Source of the DNA: Lolium rigidum
Taxonomy: Eukaryota > Streptophyta > Magnoliopsida > Poales > Poaceae
Direction: 5' to 3'
Assembly: GCF_022539505.1 (NCBI RefSeq)
Contig: NC_061514.1
Location: 342,038,644 to 342,102,643, forward strand
Length of the DNA: 64,000 bases
Below the pieces are notes generated by a model. It made no database searches. It saw nothing but the letters and a program-made list of their open reading frames with translations, and was not told the origin of the DNA. Shown here one piece after another: positions 10,511 to 22,436 of the stretch. The position numbers were made by a program, and so were the translations under genes. Numbering within the stretch: position 1 is the stretch's first letter; each line of letters starts with the position of its first letter.

Positions 10511-10818
10511 TACCACCACCATCAACTACACGCCAAGCACTTTTCTCGGCACCGTTGCTACTGCTCATACTTATTCATACCACCTGTATTTCACTATCTC
10601 TTCGCCGAACTAGTGCACCTATTAGGTGTGTTGGGGACACAAGAGACTTCTTGCTTTGTGGTTGCGGGGTTGCATGAGAGGGATATCTTTGACCTCTTCC
10701 TCCCTGAGTTCGATAAACCTTGGGTATCCACTTAAGGGAAACTTGCTGCTGTTCTACAAACCTCTGCTCTTGGAGGCCCAACACTGTCTACAGGAAAGGA
10801 GGGGGAACGTAGACATCA

Positions 10819-11668
10819 GTATACTCCATCAAATCCTAAATGGCTAAGATGTGCATGAAATTCAAATTTCATCTAAATATGCACATATTTATATGGAGTG
10901 TGTCCTATATATTGTGGTTAGTCTAACCATGGTGGACCCAATGAGTTTGGGGGCCAAGATGTACTTGAAAGTTGTTTTAGGTACATTGGAGATGCAATGG
11001 AGGCTTGTCTCATCTATAAGGAAGGTGTTGTCACCATATGAGAATTGGAGTCAAGCTAGGATGATCGATGAACTCTTATCTACTACATCAAGCCATTGCT
11101 ATCTCGGTAACAAGTATCTTATTCATGCATACTCATATATCATCCAACCTCTTGTAGGTTGCATATTGGCATGAAGTTCTTTATTTTTGAAATTATTGCG
11201 GTTATTGAAAAATCCTTTTAAATAAAACTTCTTATTGTACATTTGAGTAATTTGAGAAGATGCATATGTTGGAAATATATATAAAAATCATATTTATGAT
11301 TCACCTACCCAAATATGCCCTCTAGCAGTTTATTGCATATCAATTCCTCAAAGAACTCTTATGTGCAATTTTGATAAAATTGCGAAATAAATCCCTATTT
11401 GTGATACTTGTTGCCTCTCTCAAAACATTCCGACTAGCTTTACTTCCCTTATTGATAGTTGTGATGTTTTTGAGATTTTCTTGGTTGAAGCTCATTCATA
11501 TACCATAAGTGAAAATTGGAGCCATAGGCTATATATGCTTCTAAAGCAAACATCCTTTGGTATATTTTATGACTTCATCTTGGATATCTTGTCTTATTTA
11601 TTTTGTTAACCTCTTGTGTGTGCATGTTTCTTTATGGATCACTTTGTCCACTTTAGAAACTTATATTC
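10819..11668 (+). mobile_element. Probable copia (Sirevirus-like) 3' internal sequence, left piece
   Basis: This non-coding AT-rich sequence lies between LTR C and the complete gypsy element 11669-21455. The gypsy element has near-matching 5-bp flanks, so this stretch and 21456-22436 were once contiguous. The right piece leads into a copia LTR, so this is inferred to be the same copia element. No protein motif is visible here, so the call depends on the nesting argument. Confidence 0.5.
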
Positions 11669-13267
11669 TGATACGTCTCAAACGTATCTATAATTTCCTA
11701 TGTTCCATGCTACTTTTATGTTGATACTCACATGTTTATACAAACTTTATGTCATTATTATGCATTTTCCGGCACTAACCTATTGACGAGATGCCGAAGA
11801 TCCAGTTGTTATTTTTTGCTATTTTTGGTTTCAGAAATCCTACAAAGGAAATATTCTCGGAATTGGACGAAATCAACGCCCAGGGTCTTATTTTTCCACG
11901 GAGCTTCCAGAAGACCGAAGGGGTTACGAAGTGGGGCGACGAGGCGCCGCCACCATAGGGCCGCGCGGCCAGGGAGGGGCCCGCGCCGCCCTATGGTGTG
12001 GGCCCCTCGTCAGCCCTCCGACTCTGCCCTTCCGCCTACTTATAGCCTTCGTCGCGAGAACCCCTGTACCAAGAGCCACGATACGGAAAACCTTCCAGAG
12101 ACGCCGCAGCCGCCAATCCCATCTCGGGGGATTCAGGAGATCGCCTCCGGCACCCTGCCGGAGAGGGGAATCATCTCCCGGAGGACTCTTAATCGCCATG
12201 ATCGCCTCCGGATTGATGTGTGAGTAGTTCACCCCTGGACTATGGGTCCATAGCAGTAGCTAGATGGTTGTCTTCTCCCCATTGTGCTATCATGTTAGAT
12301 CTTGTGAGCTGCCTATCATGATCAAGATCTTCTATTTGTAATGCTACATGTTGTGTTTGTTGGGATCCGACGAATATGGAATACTATGTCAAGTTGATTA
12401 TCAATCTATCATATATGTGTTGTTTATGTTCTTGCATGCTCTACGTTGCTAGTAGAGGCTCTTGCCAAGTTGATACTTGTAACTCCAAGAGGGAGTATTT
12501 ATCCTCGATAGTGGGTTCATGCCTCCATTGAATGCGGGACGGTGACGAGAAAGTTCTAAGGTTGTGGATGTGTTGTTGCCACTAGGGATAAAACATCAAT
12601 GCTTTGTCTAAGGATATTTGTGTTGATTACATTACGCACCATACTTAATGCAATTGTCCGTTGTTTGTAACTTAATACTTGGAAGGGGTGCGGATGCTAA
12701 CCCGAAGGTGGACTTTTTAGGCATAGATGCATGCTGGATAGCGGTCTATGTACTTTGTCGTAATGCCCTGATTAAATCTCATAGTAGTCATCATGATATG
12801 TATGTGCATTGTTATGACCTCTCTATTTGTCAATTGCCCAACTGTAATTCGTTCACCCAACATGCTATTTATCTTATCGGAGAGACACCACTAGTGAACT
12901 ATGGACCCCGGTCCATTCTTTACATCTGAAATACAATCTACTGCAAACTCTATTCTTTACTGTTCTTCGCAAACAAACATCATCTTCCACACTATACATT
13001 TAATCCTTTGTTTACAGCAAGCCGGTGAGATTGACAACCTCACTGTTACGTTGGGGCAAAGTACTTTGATTGTGTTGTGCAGGTTCCACGTTGGCGCCGG
13101 AATCCCCGGTGTTGCGCCGCACTACACTCCGTCACCAACGACCTTCACGTGATCCTTGACTCCTACTGGTTCGATAAACCTTGGTTTCTTACTGAGGGAA
13201 ACTTGCTGCTATACGCATCACACCTTCCACTTGGGGTTCCCAACGGACGTGTGCTTCACGCGTATCA
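11669..13267 (+). repeat. Gypsy LTR, subfamily B (5' LTR)
   Basis: This 1599-bp LTR starts TGATACGTCTCAAACGTATC and ends CTTCACGCGTATCA. A TATA-like CTACTTATAGCC lies near 12038. It is highly similar in length and sequence to the LTR at 19858-21455, with scattered substitutions. Confidence 0.9.
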
Positions 13268-13278
13268 AGCTAAATTTT

Positions 13279-13296
13279 TGGCGCCGTTGTCGGGGA
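13279..13296 (+). other. tRNA-Asp primer binding site
   Basis: TGGCGCCGTTGTCGGGGA lies 11 bases after the 5' LTR. It differs at one position from the perfect complement of plant tRNA-Asp (T for C at 13290), so it marks an Athila-type element. Confidence 0.82.
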
Positions 13297-13532
13297 GATC
13301 AAGACACGCTGCAAGGGGAGTCTCCCACATCCAATCTCTTTACTTTGTTTTTGTATTGCTTTACTTTATTTTATTTACTGCTTTGTTTGTTCTCTATATC
13401 AAAAATACAAAAAAAATTAGTTACTAGTTTTACTTTATTTACTGTCTTGTTTGCGTTCTCCATATTAAAAACACAAAAAATTTAGTTACCTGCATTTACT
13501 TTATTTAGTTTGCTTTATTTACTACTGCTAAA

Positions 13533-16500
13533 ATGGGTACTCCTGAAAATACTAAGTTGTGTGATTTCACTAGCACAAATAATAATGATTTCCTATGCAC
13601 ACCTATTGCTCCACCTGCTACTACAGCAGAATTTTTTGAAATTAAACCTGCTTTACTAAATCTTGTTATGAGAGAGCAATTTTCTGGTGTTAGTTCTGAT
13701 GATGATGCTGCCCATCTTAATAATTTTGTTGAACTTTGTGAAATGCAAAAGTATAAGGATGTAGATGGTGACATTATAAAATTAAAATTGTTTCCTTTCT
13801 CCTTAAGAGGAAGAGCTAAAGATTGGTTGCTATCTTTGCCTAAAAATAGTATTGATTCATGGACTAAATGTAAGGATGCTTTCATTGGTAGATATTATCC
13901 TCCCGCTAAAATTATATCTTTGAGAAGTAGCATAATGAATTTTAAGCAATTGGATAGTGAGCATGTTGCCCAAGCATGGGAAAGAATGAAATCTTTGGTG
14001 AAGAATTGCCCTACCCATGGACTGACTACTTGGATGATCATCCAAACCTTTTATGCAGGACTGAATTTTTCTTCGTGGAACCTATTGGTTTCAGCTGCTG
14101 GAGGTACTTTTATGTCCATCACCTTAGGCTCGGCAACAAAGTTTCTTGATAATATGATGATCAATTACTCTGAATGGCACACTGAAAGAGCTCCACAAGG
14201 TAAGAAGGTAAATTCTGTTGAAGAAACCTCCTCCTTGAGTGAAAAGATTGATGCTATTATGTCTATGCTTGTGAATGGTAGATCTAATGTTGATCCTAAT
14301 AATGTTCCTTTAGCTTCATTGGTTTCTCAAGAAGAGCATGTTGATGTGAACTTCATTAAAAATAATAATTACAACAACAACGCTTATAGGAATAATTCTG
14401 GTAACAACTATAGGCCATATCCTTCTAATAATGGTAATGGTTATGGTAATTCTTATGAGAATTCTTACAACAATAATAGGAGTGTACCCCCTGGTCTTGA
14501 AGCCATGCTTAAAGAATTTATTAGTACACAAACTGCTTTTAACAAATCTGTTGAAGAAAAGCTTGATAAAATTGATGTTCTTGCTTCTAAGGTTGATAGT
14601 CTTGCCTCCGATGTTGATCTTTTAAAATTGAAAGTTATGCCTAAAGAAGATAAAGATATTAAGTCATTTTCTACATCAAACGCCATCCAAGTTCGAATTA
14701 ATGAGAATATTAGATTGATGGCTGAATTGCATGCTAGGTGGGAAAGAGAAGAAAAACTAGCTAAAGAGAATAATGCAGCTAAAGTTTGGACTATTACCAC
14801 CACTAGTAATGATGATGCTTCACATGTTGCTAAACCTCCTACTATCAATGATAAAATAATTGGTGTTAGCAATGTTTCTACTCCTAGTGCAAAGCGTGCA
14901 AAATTGCCTGAAACTGCTAAAACTGCTGAAACTATTTGTGATAAAACTGCTGAAATTTTTCAAAATATTGGGGACAATGATCCCATTGTTGTAGATCATA
15001 ATGGTTTATATTTTGATGATTGTCACATCTCTGAAGTTATAAAGTTCTTACAAAAACTTGCTATAAGTCCCAATGCTAGTGCTATAAATTTGGCCTTTAA
15101 AAAACATATTACAAATGCTCTCATAAAAGCTAGAGAGGAGAAATTAAAACTTGAAACTTCTATTCCTAGTAAGTTAGAAGATGGTTGGGAGACCATCATT
15201 AAGATGAGGGTCAATGATTTTGATTGTAATGCTTTATGTGATCTTGGTGCAAGTATTTCTGTTATGCCTAAGAAAATCTATGATATGCTTGACTTGCCAC
15301 CATTGAAAAATTGTTATTTGGATGTTAATCTTGCTGATAATGTTAAGAATAAACCTTTGGGGAGGATTGATAATGTTTGCATTATGGTTAATGATACGTC
15401 TCCGACGTATCGATAATTTCTTATGTTCCATGCCATATTATTGATGATACCTACATGTTTTATGCACACTTTATGTCATATTCGTGCATTTTCTGGAACT
15501 AACCTATTAACAAGATGCCGAAGTGCCGATTGCTGTTTTCTGCTGTTTTTGGTTTCGGAAATCCTAGTAACGAAATATTCTCGGAATCGGACGAAATCAA
15601 GTCCCGTGGGCCTATTTTGCCACGAACCTTCCAGAAGACCGAAGAGCATACGAAGTGGGGCCACGAGGTGGCAACACCACAAGGCGGCGCGGCCAAGGGG
15701 GGGCCCGCGCCGCCCTATGGTGTGGGCCCCTCGTCAGCCCTCCGACTCTGCCCTTCCGCCTACTTAAAGCCTCCGTCGCGAAACCCCTGATGCGAAAAAC
15801 CACGATACGGAAAACCTTCCAGACACGCCGCCGCCGCCGATCCCATCTCGGGGGATTCGGAGATCTCCTCCGGCACCCTGCCGGAGAGGGGATTCATCTC
15901 CCGGAGGACTCTACACCGCCATGGTCGCCTCCGGAGTGATGAGTGAGTAGTTCACCCCTGGACTATGGGTCCATAGCAGTAGCTAGATGGTTGTCTTCTC
16001 CTCATTGTGCTTCATTGTTGGATCTTGTGAGCTGCCTAACATGATCAAGATCATCTATCTGTAATACTCTATGTTGTGTTTTTCGGGATCCGATGGATAG
16101 AGAATACCATGTTATGTTAATTATCAAGTTATTGCATATGTGTTGTTTATGATCTTGCATGCTCTCCGTTATTAGTAGAGGCTCGGCCAAGTTGATGCTA
16201 GTAACTCCAAGAGGGAGTATTTATGCTCGATAGTGGGTTCATGCTGCATTGACACCTGGGACGAGTGATGAAAGTTCTAAGGTTGTGTTGTCGTTGTTGC
16301 CACTAGGGATAAAACATTGATGCTATGTCCAAGGATGTAGTTATTGATTACATTACGCACCATACTTAATGCAATTGTCCGTTGCTTTGCAACTTAATAC
16401 TGGAAGGGGTTCGGATGATAACTCTGAAGGTGGACTTTTTAGGCATAGATGCAATTGGATGGCGGTCTATGTACTTTGTCGTAATGCCCAATTAAATCTC

Positions 16501-17246
16501 ACTATACTTATCATGCCATGTATGTGCATTGTTATGCCCTCTCTATTTGTCAATTGCCCGACTGTAATTTGTTCACCCAACATGCTTTTATCTTATGGGA
16601 GAGACACCTCTAGTGAACCGTGGACCCCGGTCCATTCTTTTAATACTTGAAATACAAATCTGCTGCAATACTTGTTTCTACTATTTTCTCTGCAAACAAT
16701 CATCTTCCACACAATTCGGTTAATCCTTTGTTACAGCAAGCCGGTGAGATTGACAACCTCACTTGTTTCGTTGGGGCAAAGTACTTTGGTTGTGTTGTGC
16801 GGGTTCCACGTTGGCGCCGGAATCTCCGGTGTTGCGCCGCACTACATCCCGCCGCCATCAACCTTCAACGTGCTTCTTGGCTCCTCCTGGTTCGATAAAC
16901 CTTGGTTTCTTTCTGAGGGAAAACTTGCTGCTGTGCGCATCATACCTTCCTCTTGGGGTTCCCCAACGAACGTGTGAAATACACGCCATCAGTTAACAAT
17001 AACCTTGTCCCCGTTGATTTTGTTGTCTTGGATATTGAATGAAATACATCTTGTCCCATTATTTTGGGAAGACCTTTTCTTCAAACTGTTGGTGCTATTA
17101 TTGATATGAAGGAAGGTAATATTAAGTATCAATTTCCTCTCAAGAAAGGTATGGCACACTTCCCTAGAAAGAGAATGAAGTTACCTTATGATTCTATTAT
17201 TAGAACAAATTATGATGTTGATGCTTCATCTCTTGATAATACTTGA
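13533..17246 (+). pseudogene. Gypsy gag-protease ORF split by solo LTR
   Basis: The frame opens at the ATG at 13533 and stays open to the solo LTR at 15392; it resumes in the same frame at 16992 once the LTR and one GTTAA duplicate are set aside. The N-terminal part carries a retrotransposon gag domain (about residues 80-180), an Asn/Tyr-rich low-complexity tract (about 285-320) and a coiled-coil-like helix. The C-terminal part is a retropepsin-like protease with active-site motif CDLGAS (DLG rather than DT/SG) and a flap-side ILGRPFL motif after the insertion. A second lesion is the TGA at 17040-17042, where the copy near 46130 has TGC (Cys). The reading frame ends at 17244-17246. Confidence 0.88.
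15392..16991 (+). repeat. Solo LTR, gypsy subfamily A
   Basis: This 1600-bp LTR runs from TGATACGTCTCCGACG to ACACGCCATCA. It is flanked by perfect 5-bp duplications GTTAA (15387-15391 and 16992-16996). It interrupts the protease frame of the element 11669-21455, so it is younger than that element. No internal sequence remains, the signature of intra-element LTR recombination. Confidence 0.95.
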
Positions 17247-19857
17247 TTCAGTCTTTCTGCGCCTAGCTGAAAGGCATTAAAGAAAAGCGCTTATGGGAGA
17301 CAACCCATTATTTTACTTCTGCACTTTTATTTTATATTTGAGTCTTGGAAGTTGTTACTGCTGTAGCAACCTCTCCTTATCTTTATTTTATTGCATTGTT
17401 GTGCCAAGTAAAGTCTTTGATAGTAGGGTTGATACTAGATTTGGATTACTGCGCAGAAACATATTTCTTGCTGTCACGAAATTTAGCAGCCCCGTCTGTA
17501 GGTAACTCAAAAAAATCTGCCAATTTACGTGCGTGATCCACAGATATGTACGCAACTTTCATTCAATTTGAGCTTTTTCATCTGACAAGTTAAGTGCCCC
17601 AGAAAAATTCGTCTTTATGGACTGTTCTGTTTTGACAGATTCTGCCTTTTATTTCGCATTGCTTGTTTTGCTATGTTTGATGGATTTATTTGTTCCATTA
17701 ACTTTCAGTAGCTTTGTGCAATGTCCAGAAGTGTTAAGAATGATTATGTCACCTCTGAATATGTGAATTTTCAATTATGCACTAACCCTCTAATGAGTTT
17801 GTTTTGAGTTTGGTGTGGAGGAAGTTTTCAAGGGTCAAGAGAGGAGGATGATACAATATGATCAAGAAGAGTGAAAAGTCTAAGCTTGGGATGCCCCCGT
17901 GGTTCATACCTGCATATTTTAAGAAGACTCAAGCATCTAAGCTTGGGGATGCCCAAGGCATCCCTTCTTCATCGACAACTTATCAGGTCACCTCTAGTGA
18001 AACTATATTTTTATTACGTCACATCTTATGTGCTTTACTTAGAGCGTCTGTATGTTTTTGTTTTTGTTTGAATAAAATCGGATCCTAGCATTCCTTGTTT
18101 GGGAGAGAGACACGCTCCGCTGTTGCATATGAACACATGTGTTCTTAGCTTTACTTTTAATGTTCATGGCGAAGGATGAAACTGCTTCATTCATCATTGT
18201 TATATGGTTGGAAACAGAAAATGCTTCATGTGGTAATTGGTATAATGTCTTGAATAATTTGATACTTGGCAATTGTTGTGCTCATATAGATCATGTTTAA
18301 GCTCTTGCATCATGTACTTTGCACCTACTAATGAAGAACTACATAGAGCTTGTTAAAATTTGGTTTGCATGATTGGTCTCTCTAGAGTCTAGATATTTTC
18401 TGGTTGAGGTGTTTGAACAACAAGGAGACATCGTAGAGTCTTATAATGCTTGCAATATGTTCTTATGTAAGTTTTGTTGTACCGGTTCATACTTGATTTT
18501 GCTTCAAACAACCTTGCTAGCCTAAGCCTTGTATTGAGAGGGAATTCTTCTCGTGCATCCAAATCCTTGAGCCAAAAACTTGCCATTTGTGTCCACCATA
18601 CCTACCTACTACATTGTATTTCTCTGCCATTCCAAAGTAAATTACTTGAGTGCTACCTTTAAAATTCTATTCTTTGTCTTTGCAATATATAGCTCATGGG
18701 AAAATAGCCTTAAAAACTATTGTGGTAAAGAATATGTAGCTTATGTGTCTTATTTCTTATAAGTTGCTTGTTGAGCGGTAACCATGTTTCGGGGACGCCA
18801 CCAACTATTACACCTTTGTTGAATATCATGTGAGTTGCTATGCATGTTCGTCTTGTCTGAAGTAAGGGTGATTTATCATGATCAAATGGTTTGAGTATGC
18901 ATATTGTTAGAGAAGAACATTGGGCCGCTAACTAAAGCCATGAATCATGGTGGAAGTTTCAGTTTGGACAATTAATCCTCAATCTCTTATGAGAATGTTA
19001 TCTGTTGTTGAATGCTTATGCATTAAAGAGGAGTCCATTACCTGTTGTCTATGTTGTCCCGGTATGGATGTCTAAGTTGAGAATAATCAAAAACGAGAAA
19101 TCAAATGCGATCTTTCTCCTTAGACCTTTGTACAGGCGGCATAGAGGTACCCCTTTGTGACACTTGGTTGAAACATATGTTATGCAATGATAATCCGTGT
19201 TAATCCAAGCTAATTAGGACAAGGTGCGAGCACTATTGGTAATCTATGCATGAGACTTGCAACTTATAGGATGTCTTATACATAACACATATGATTTATT
19301 ACTACCGTTGACAAAATTGTTTCTATGTTTTCAAAATGAAAAGCTCTAGCACAAAAATAGTAATCCATGCTTCCCTCTGCGAAGGGCCTATCTTTTAATT
19401 TATGTTGAGTCAGTTTACCTACTTCTTTCTATCTTAGAAGCAAACACTTGTGTCAATTGTGTGCATTGATTCTTACATGTTTACCTATTGCACTTGTTAT
19501 ATTACTTTGTGTTGACAATTATCCATGAGATATACATGTTGAAGTTGAAAGCAACCGCTGAAACTTATATCTTCCTTTGTGTTGCTTCAAAGCTTTCTAC
19601 TAAGAATCTATTGCTTTATGAGTTAACTCTTATGCAAGTCTTATTGATGCTTGTCTTGAAAGTACTATTCATGAAAAGTCTTTGCTATATGATTCAGTTG
19701 TTTATTCATTGTATTTACCATTGCTTCGAATCACCGCATTCATCTCATATGCTTTACAATAATATTGATTAAGATTATGATAGCATGTCACTTCAGAAAT
19801 TATCCTTGTTATCGTTTACCAACTCGAGGGCGAGTAGGAACTAAGCTTGGGGATGCT
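17247..19857 (+). mobile_element. Gypsy 3' non-coding internal region
   Basis: It is collinear with 46336-48913 and largely with 6681-9062. It has no convincing open frame. It includes the sequence AAGCGCTTATGGGAGAC after the ORF stop, the two PPT-like words near 17880 and 17940 with a stem-loop at 17946-17964, and the terminal CTAAGCTTGGGGATGC before the LTR. Confidence 0.8.
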
Positions 19858-21455
19858 TGATACGTCTCAAACGTATCTATAATTTATTATGTTCCATGCT
19901 ACTTTTATGATGATACTCACATGTTTTATACACACTTTATGTCGTTATTATGCATTTTCCGGCACTAACCTATTGACGAGATGCCGAAGAGCCGATTGTC
20001 TGTTTTCCGTTGTTTTTGGTTTCGAAATCCTACAAAGGAAATATTCTCGGAATTGGACGAAATCAACGCCCAGGGTCTTATTTTTCCACGGAGCTTCCAG
20101 AAGACCGAAGGGGTTACGAAATGGGGCGACGAGGCGCCGCCACCATAGGGCCGCGCGGCTAGGGAGGGGCCCGCGCCGCCCTATGGTGTGGGCCCCTCGT
20201 CAGCCCTCCGACTCTGCCCTTCCGCCTACTTATAGCCTTCGTCGCGAAAACCCATGTACCGTGAGCCACGATACGGAAAACCTTCTAGAGACGCCGCTGC
20301 CGCCAATCCCATCTCGGGGGATTCAGGTGATCGCCTCCAGCACCCTGCCGGAGAGGGGAATCATCTCCCGGAGGACTCTTAATCGCCATGATCTCCTCCG
20401 GATTGATGTGTGAGTAGTTCACCCCTGGACTATGGGTCCATAGCAGTAGCTAGATGGTTGTCTTCTCCCCATTGTGCTATCATGTTAGATCTTGTGAGCT
20501 GCCTATCATGATCAAGATCATCTATTTGTAATGCTACATGTTGTGTTTGTTGGGATCCAATGAATATGGAATACTATGTCAAGTTGATTATCAATCTATC
20601 ATATATGTGTTGTTTATGTTCTTGCATGCTCTCCGTTGCTAGTAGAGGCTCCGGCCAAGTTGATACTTGTAACTCCAAGAGGGAGTATTTATGCTCGATA
20701 GTGGGTTCATGCCTCCATTGAATCCGGGATAGTGACAGAAAGTTCTAAGGTTGTGGATGTCTTGTTGCCACTAGGGATAAAACATCAATGCTTTGTCTAA
20801 GGATATTTGTGTTGATTACATTACGCACCATACTTAATGCAATTGTCTGTTGTTTGCAACTTAATACCGGAAGGGGTGCGGATGCTAACCTGAAGGTGGA
20901 CTTTTAGGCATAGATGCATGTCTGGATAGCGGTCTATGTACTTTGTCGAAATGCCCTGATTAAATCTCATAGTAGTCATCATGATATGTATGTGCATTGT
21001 TATGACCTCTCTATTTGTCAATTGCCCAACTGTAATTCGTTCACCCAACATGCTATTTATCTTATCGGAGAGACACCACTAGTGAACTATGGACCCCGGT
21101 CCATTCTTTACATCTGAAATACAATCTACTGCAAACTCTGTTCTTTACTGTTCTTCGCAAACAAACATCATCTTCCACACCATATGTTTAATCATTTGTT
21201 TACAGCAAGCCGGTGAGATTGACAACCTCACTGTTACGTTGGGGCAAAGTACTTTGATTGTGTTGTGCAGGTTTCATGTTGGCGCCGGAATCCCTGGTGT
21301 TGCGCCGCACTACACTCCGTCACCAACGACCTTCACGTGATCCTTGACTCCTACTGGTTCGATAAACCTTGGTTTCTTACTGAGGGAAACTTGCTGCTAT
21401 ACGCATCACACCTTCCACTTGGGCTTCCCAATGGACGTGTGCTTCACGCGTATCA
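19858..21455 (+). repeat. Gypsy LTR, subfamily B (3' LTR)
   Basis: This 1598-bp LTR starts TGATACGTCTCAAACG and ends CTTCACGCGTATCA. It pairs with 11669-13267. Differences include single-base substitutions and a few single-base indels, so the insertion is not recent. Confidence 0.9.
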
Positions 21456-22436
21456 TATACATAAGAGCGTTAATCCACCACCTTGATATCCTTGTTCTTT
21501 ACCGACCATCTTTTATCCTTTTGTTTCTTTGTGGTGTTGGTAAAGAAGATTTATGAGTGCTTGGTTTATTTGTTTTTCTTCATGCACTCATATCTCGTAA
21601 CTGTTGGACTCAAGTTGTTCTTGATAAGCATATTCTCCTTATCTTGGTTGTGTTCTAAATGATATAGAGGGAGTAAGGATTCCATGTTTGTGCATATTAT
21701 ATTCAAATGCAAACATTATACATTATGCACGAACCTTGGGGAGCTTCCTTATTTTACTTAGAGCACTATATTTCTCTTATCATGATATCTTTGTTTGTCC
21801 ACTTGGATCTTTGATTGCTTTCTTTATTTGTTGAAGCTTACTTCACCATGTTATCTTTATGCAATCTTTTGATCCTCAATATAGTTTGACTTCCTTCAAG
21901 TATTCATCATTGGATATGTGCATTTGATTCCACTCAAATTATGAGAAGTGCACACCTTGGGGAGGAACTCATATTATATTGGCTTTCTAAATTTTTCACC
22001 CATTTTGGCACTTAATGTCAATGGGGGAGAAGTTTAGAGGGTTTAAGGGAATGGTTTTATACTTAAGATTGGTTTGTGCTTAAGTGTTTTGCCTCACATG
22101 CATTCATATGTGTTGCATGGTTGTTTATATATAGTGGAAATTGTCCCAAAGTTTAATCTTGACAATGTATGCAATGAATTCATGTTCATCACACGTGCAT
22201 ACATTGTGGGGGAGTTTGCTCTATATATATTGGCTCTACTCACATCCCTTGCATTAGTTGTAGTTGTCTGAGTAGATTTGGTTTTGATATGGGATAGTAG
22301 CTTTGTGTTACTTGACCATATCAAATACAACCTCTTGTATACAACTTATTCTCGGATAAGTTGCGTACTTGTCTCTAATATTCATTATATAAACCCTCTT
22401 ATTGTGGTTGTCATCAATTACCTAAATGGGGGAGAT
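21456..22436 (+). mobile_element. Copia (Sirevirus-like) 3' internal region with repeated PPTs
   Basis: This non-coding region leads directly into a copia LTR. Purine-rich words of the form TGGGGGAG occur at about 22022, 22207 and 22427, the last abutting the LTR. Multiple PPT copies before the 3' LTR are a known Sirevirus trait. The left edge is the target site of the gypsy element ending at 21455. Confidence 0.65.

Larger units (their letters stand above)
9063..10818 (+). repeat. Gypsy LTR, distinct family C (3' LTR)
   Basis: It starts right after the PPT-like AAGCTTGGGGATGC with CGATACGTCTCCAACG (the first T has become C) and ends CGTAGACATCA. The first 210 bp resemble LTR A, but the rest differs. 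It carries a clear TATA box TATATAAA (9426-9433), three diverged tandem copies of a block with AAAGGTGACGAGTGTG (9822-10200) and a GTTACTACTCGCT minisatellite (about 10420-10510). The flank after it is GTATA. The nearest upstream LTR (2764-4356) belongs to subfamily A, so the two are not a normal LTR pair. Confidence 0.72.
11669..21455 (+). mobile_element. Complete non-autonomous Athila-like gypsy element
   Basis: It comprises a 5' LTR (11669-13267), a tRNA-Asp primer site, a gag-protease ORF, a long non-coding 3' region, a PPT-like CTAAGCTTGGGGATGC and a 3' LTR (19858-21455). Flanks are TATTC (11664-11668) and TATAC (21456-21460), a 4/5 match to a 5-bp target duplication. A solo LTR of subfamily A is inserted in the protease (15392-16991). 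No reverse transcriptase, RNase H or integrase is encoded, so mobilisation would need proteins from a related element. Confidence 0.88.

Noticed and set aside
13279..13296. tRNA-Asp gene
   Set aside because: Only the 18 bases complementary to the tRNA 3' end are present, directly after an LTR; this is a primer binding site.
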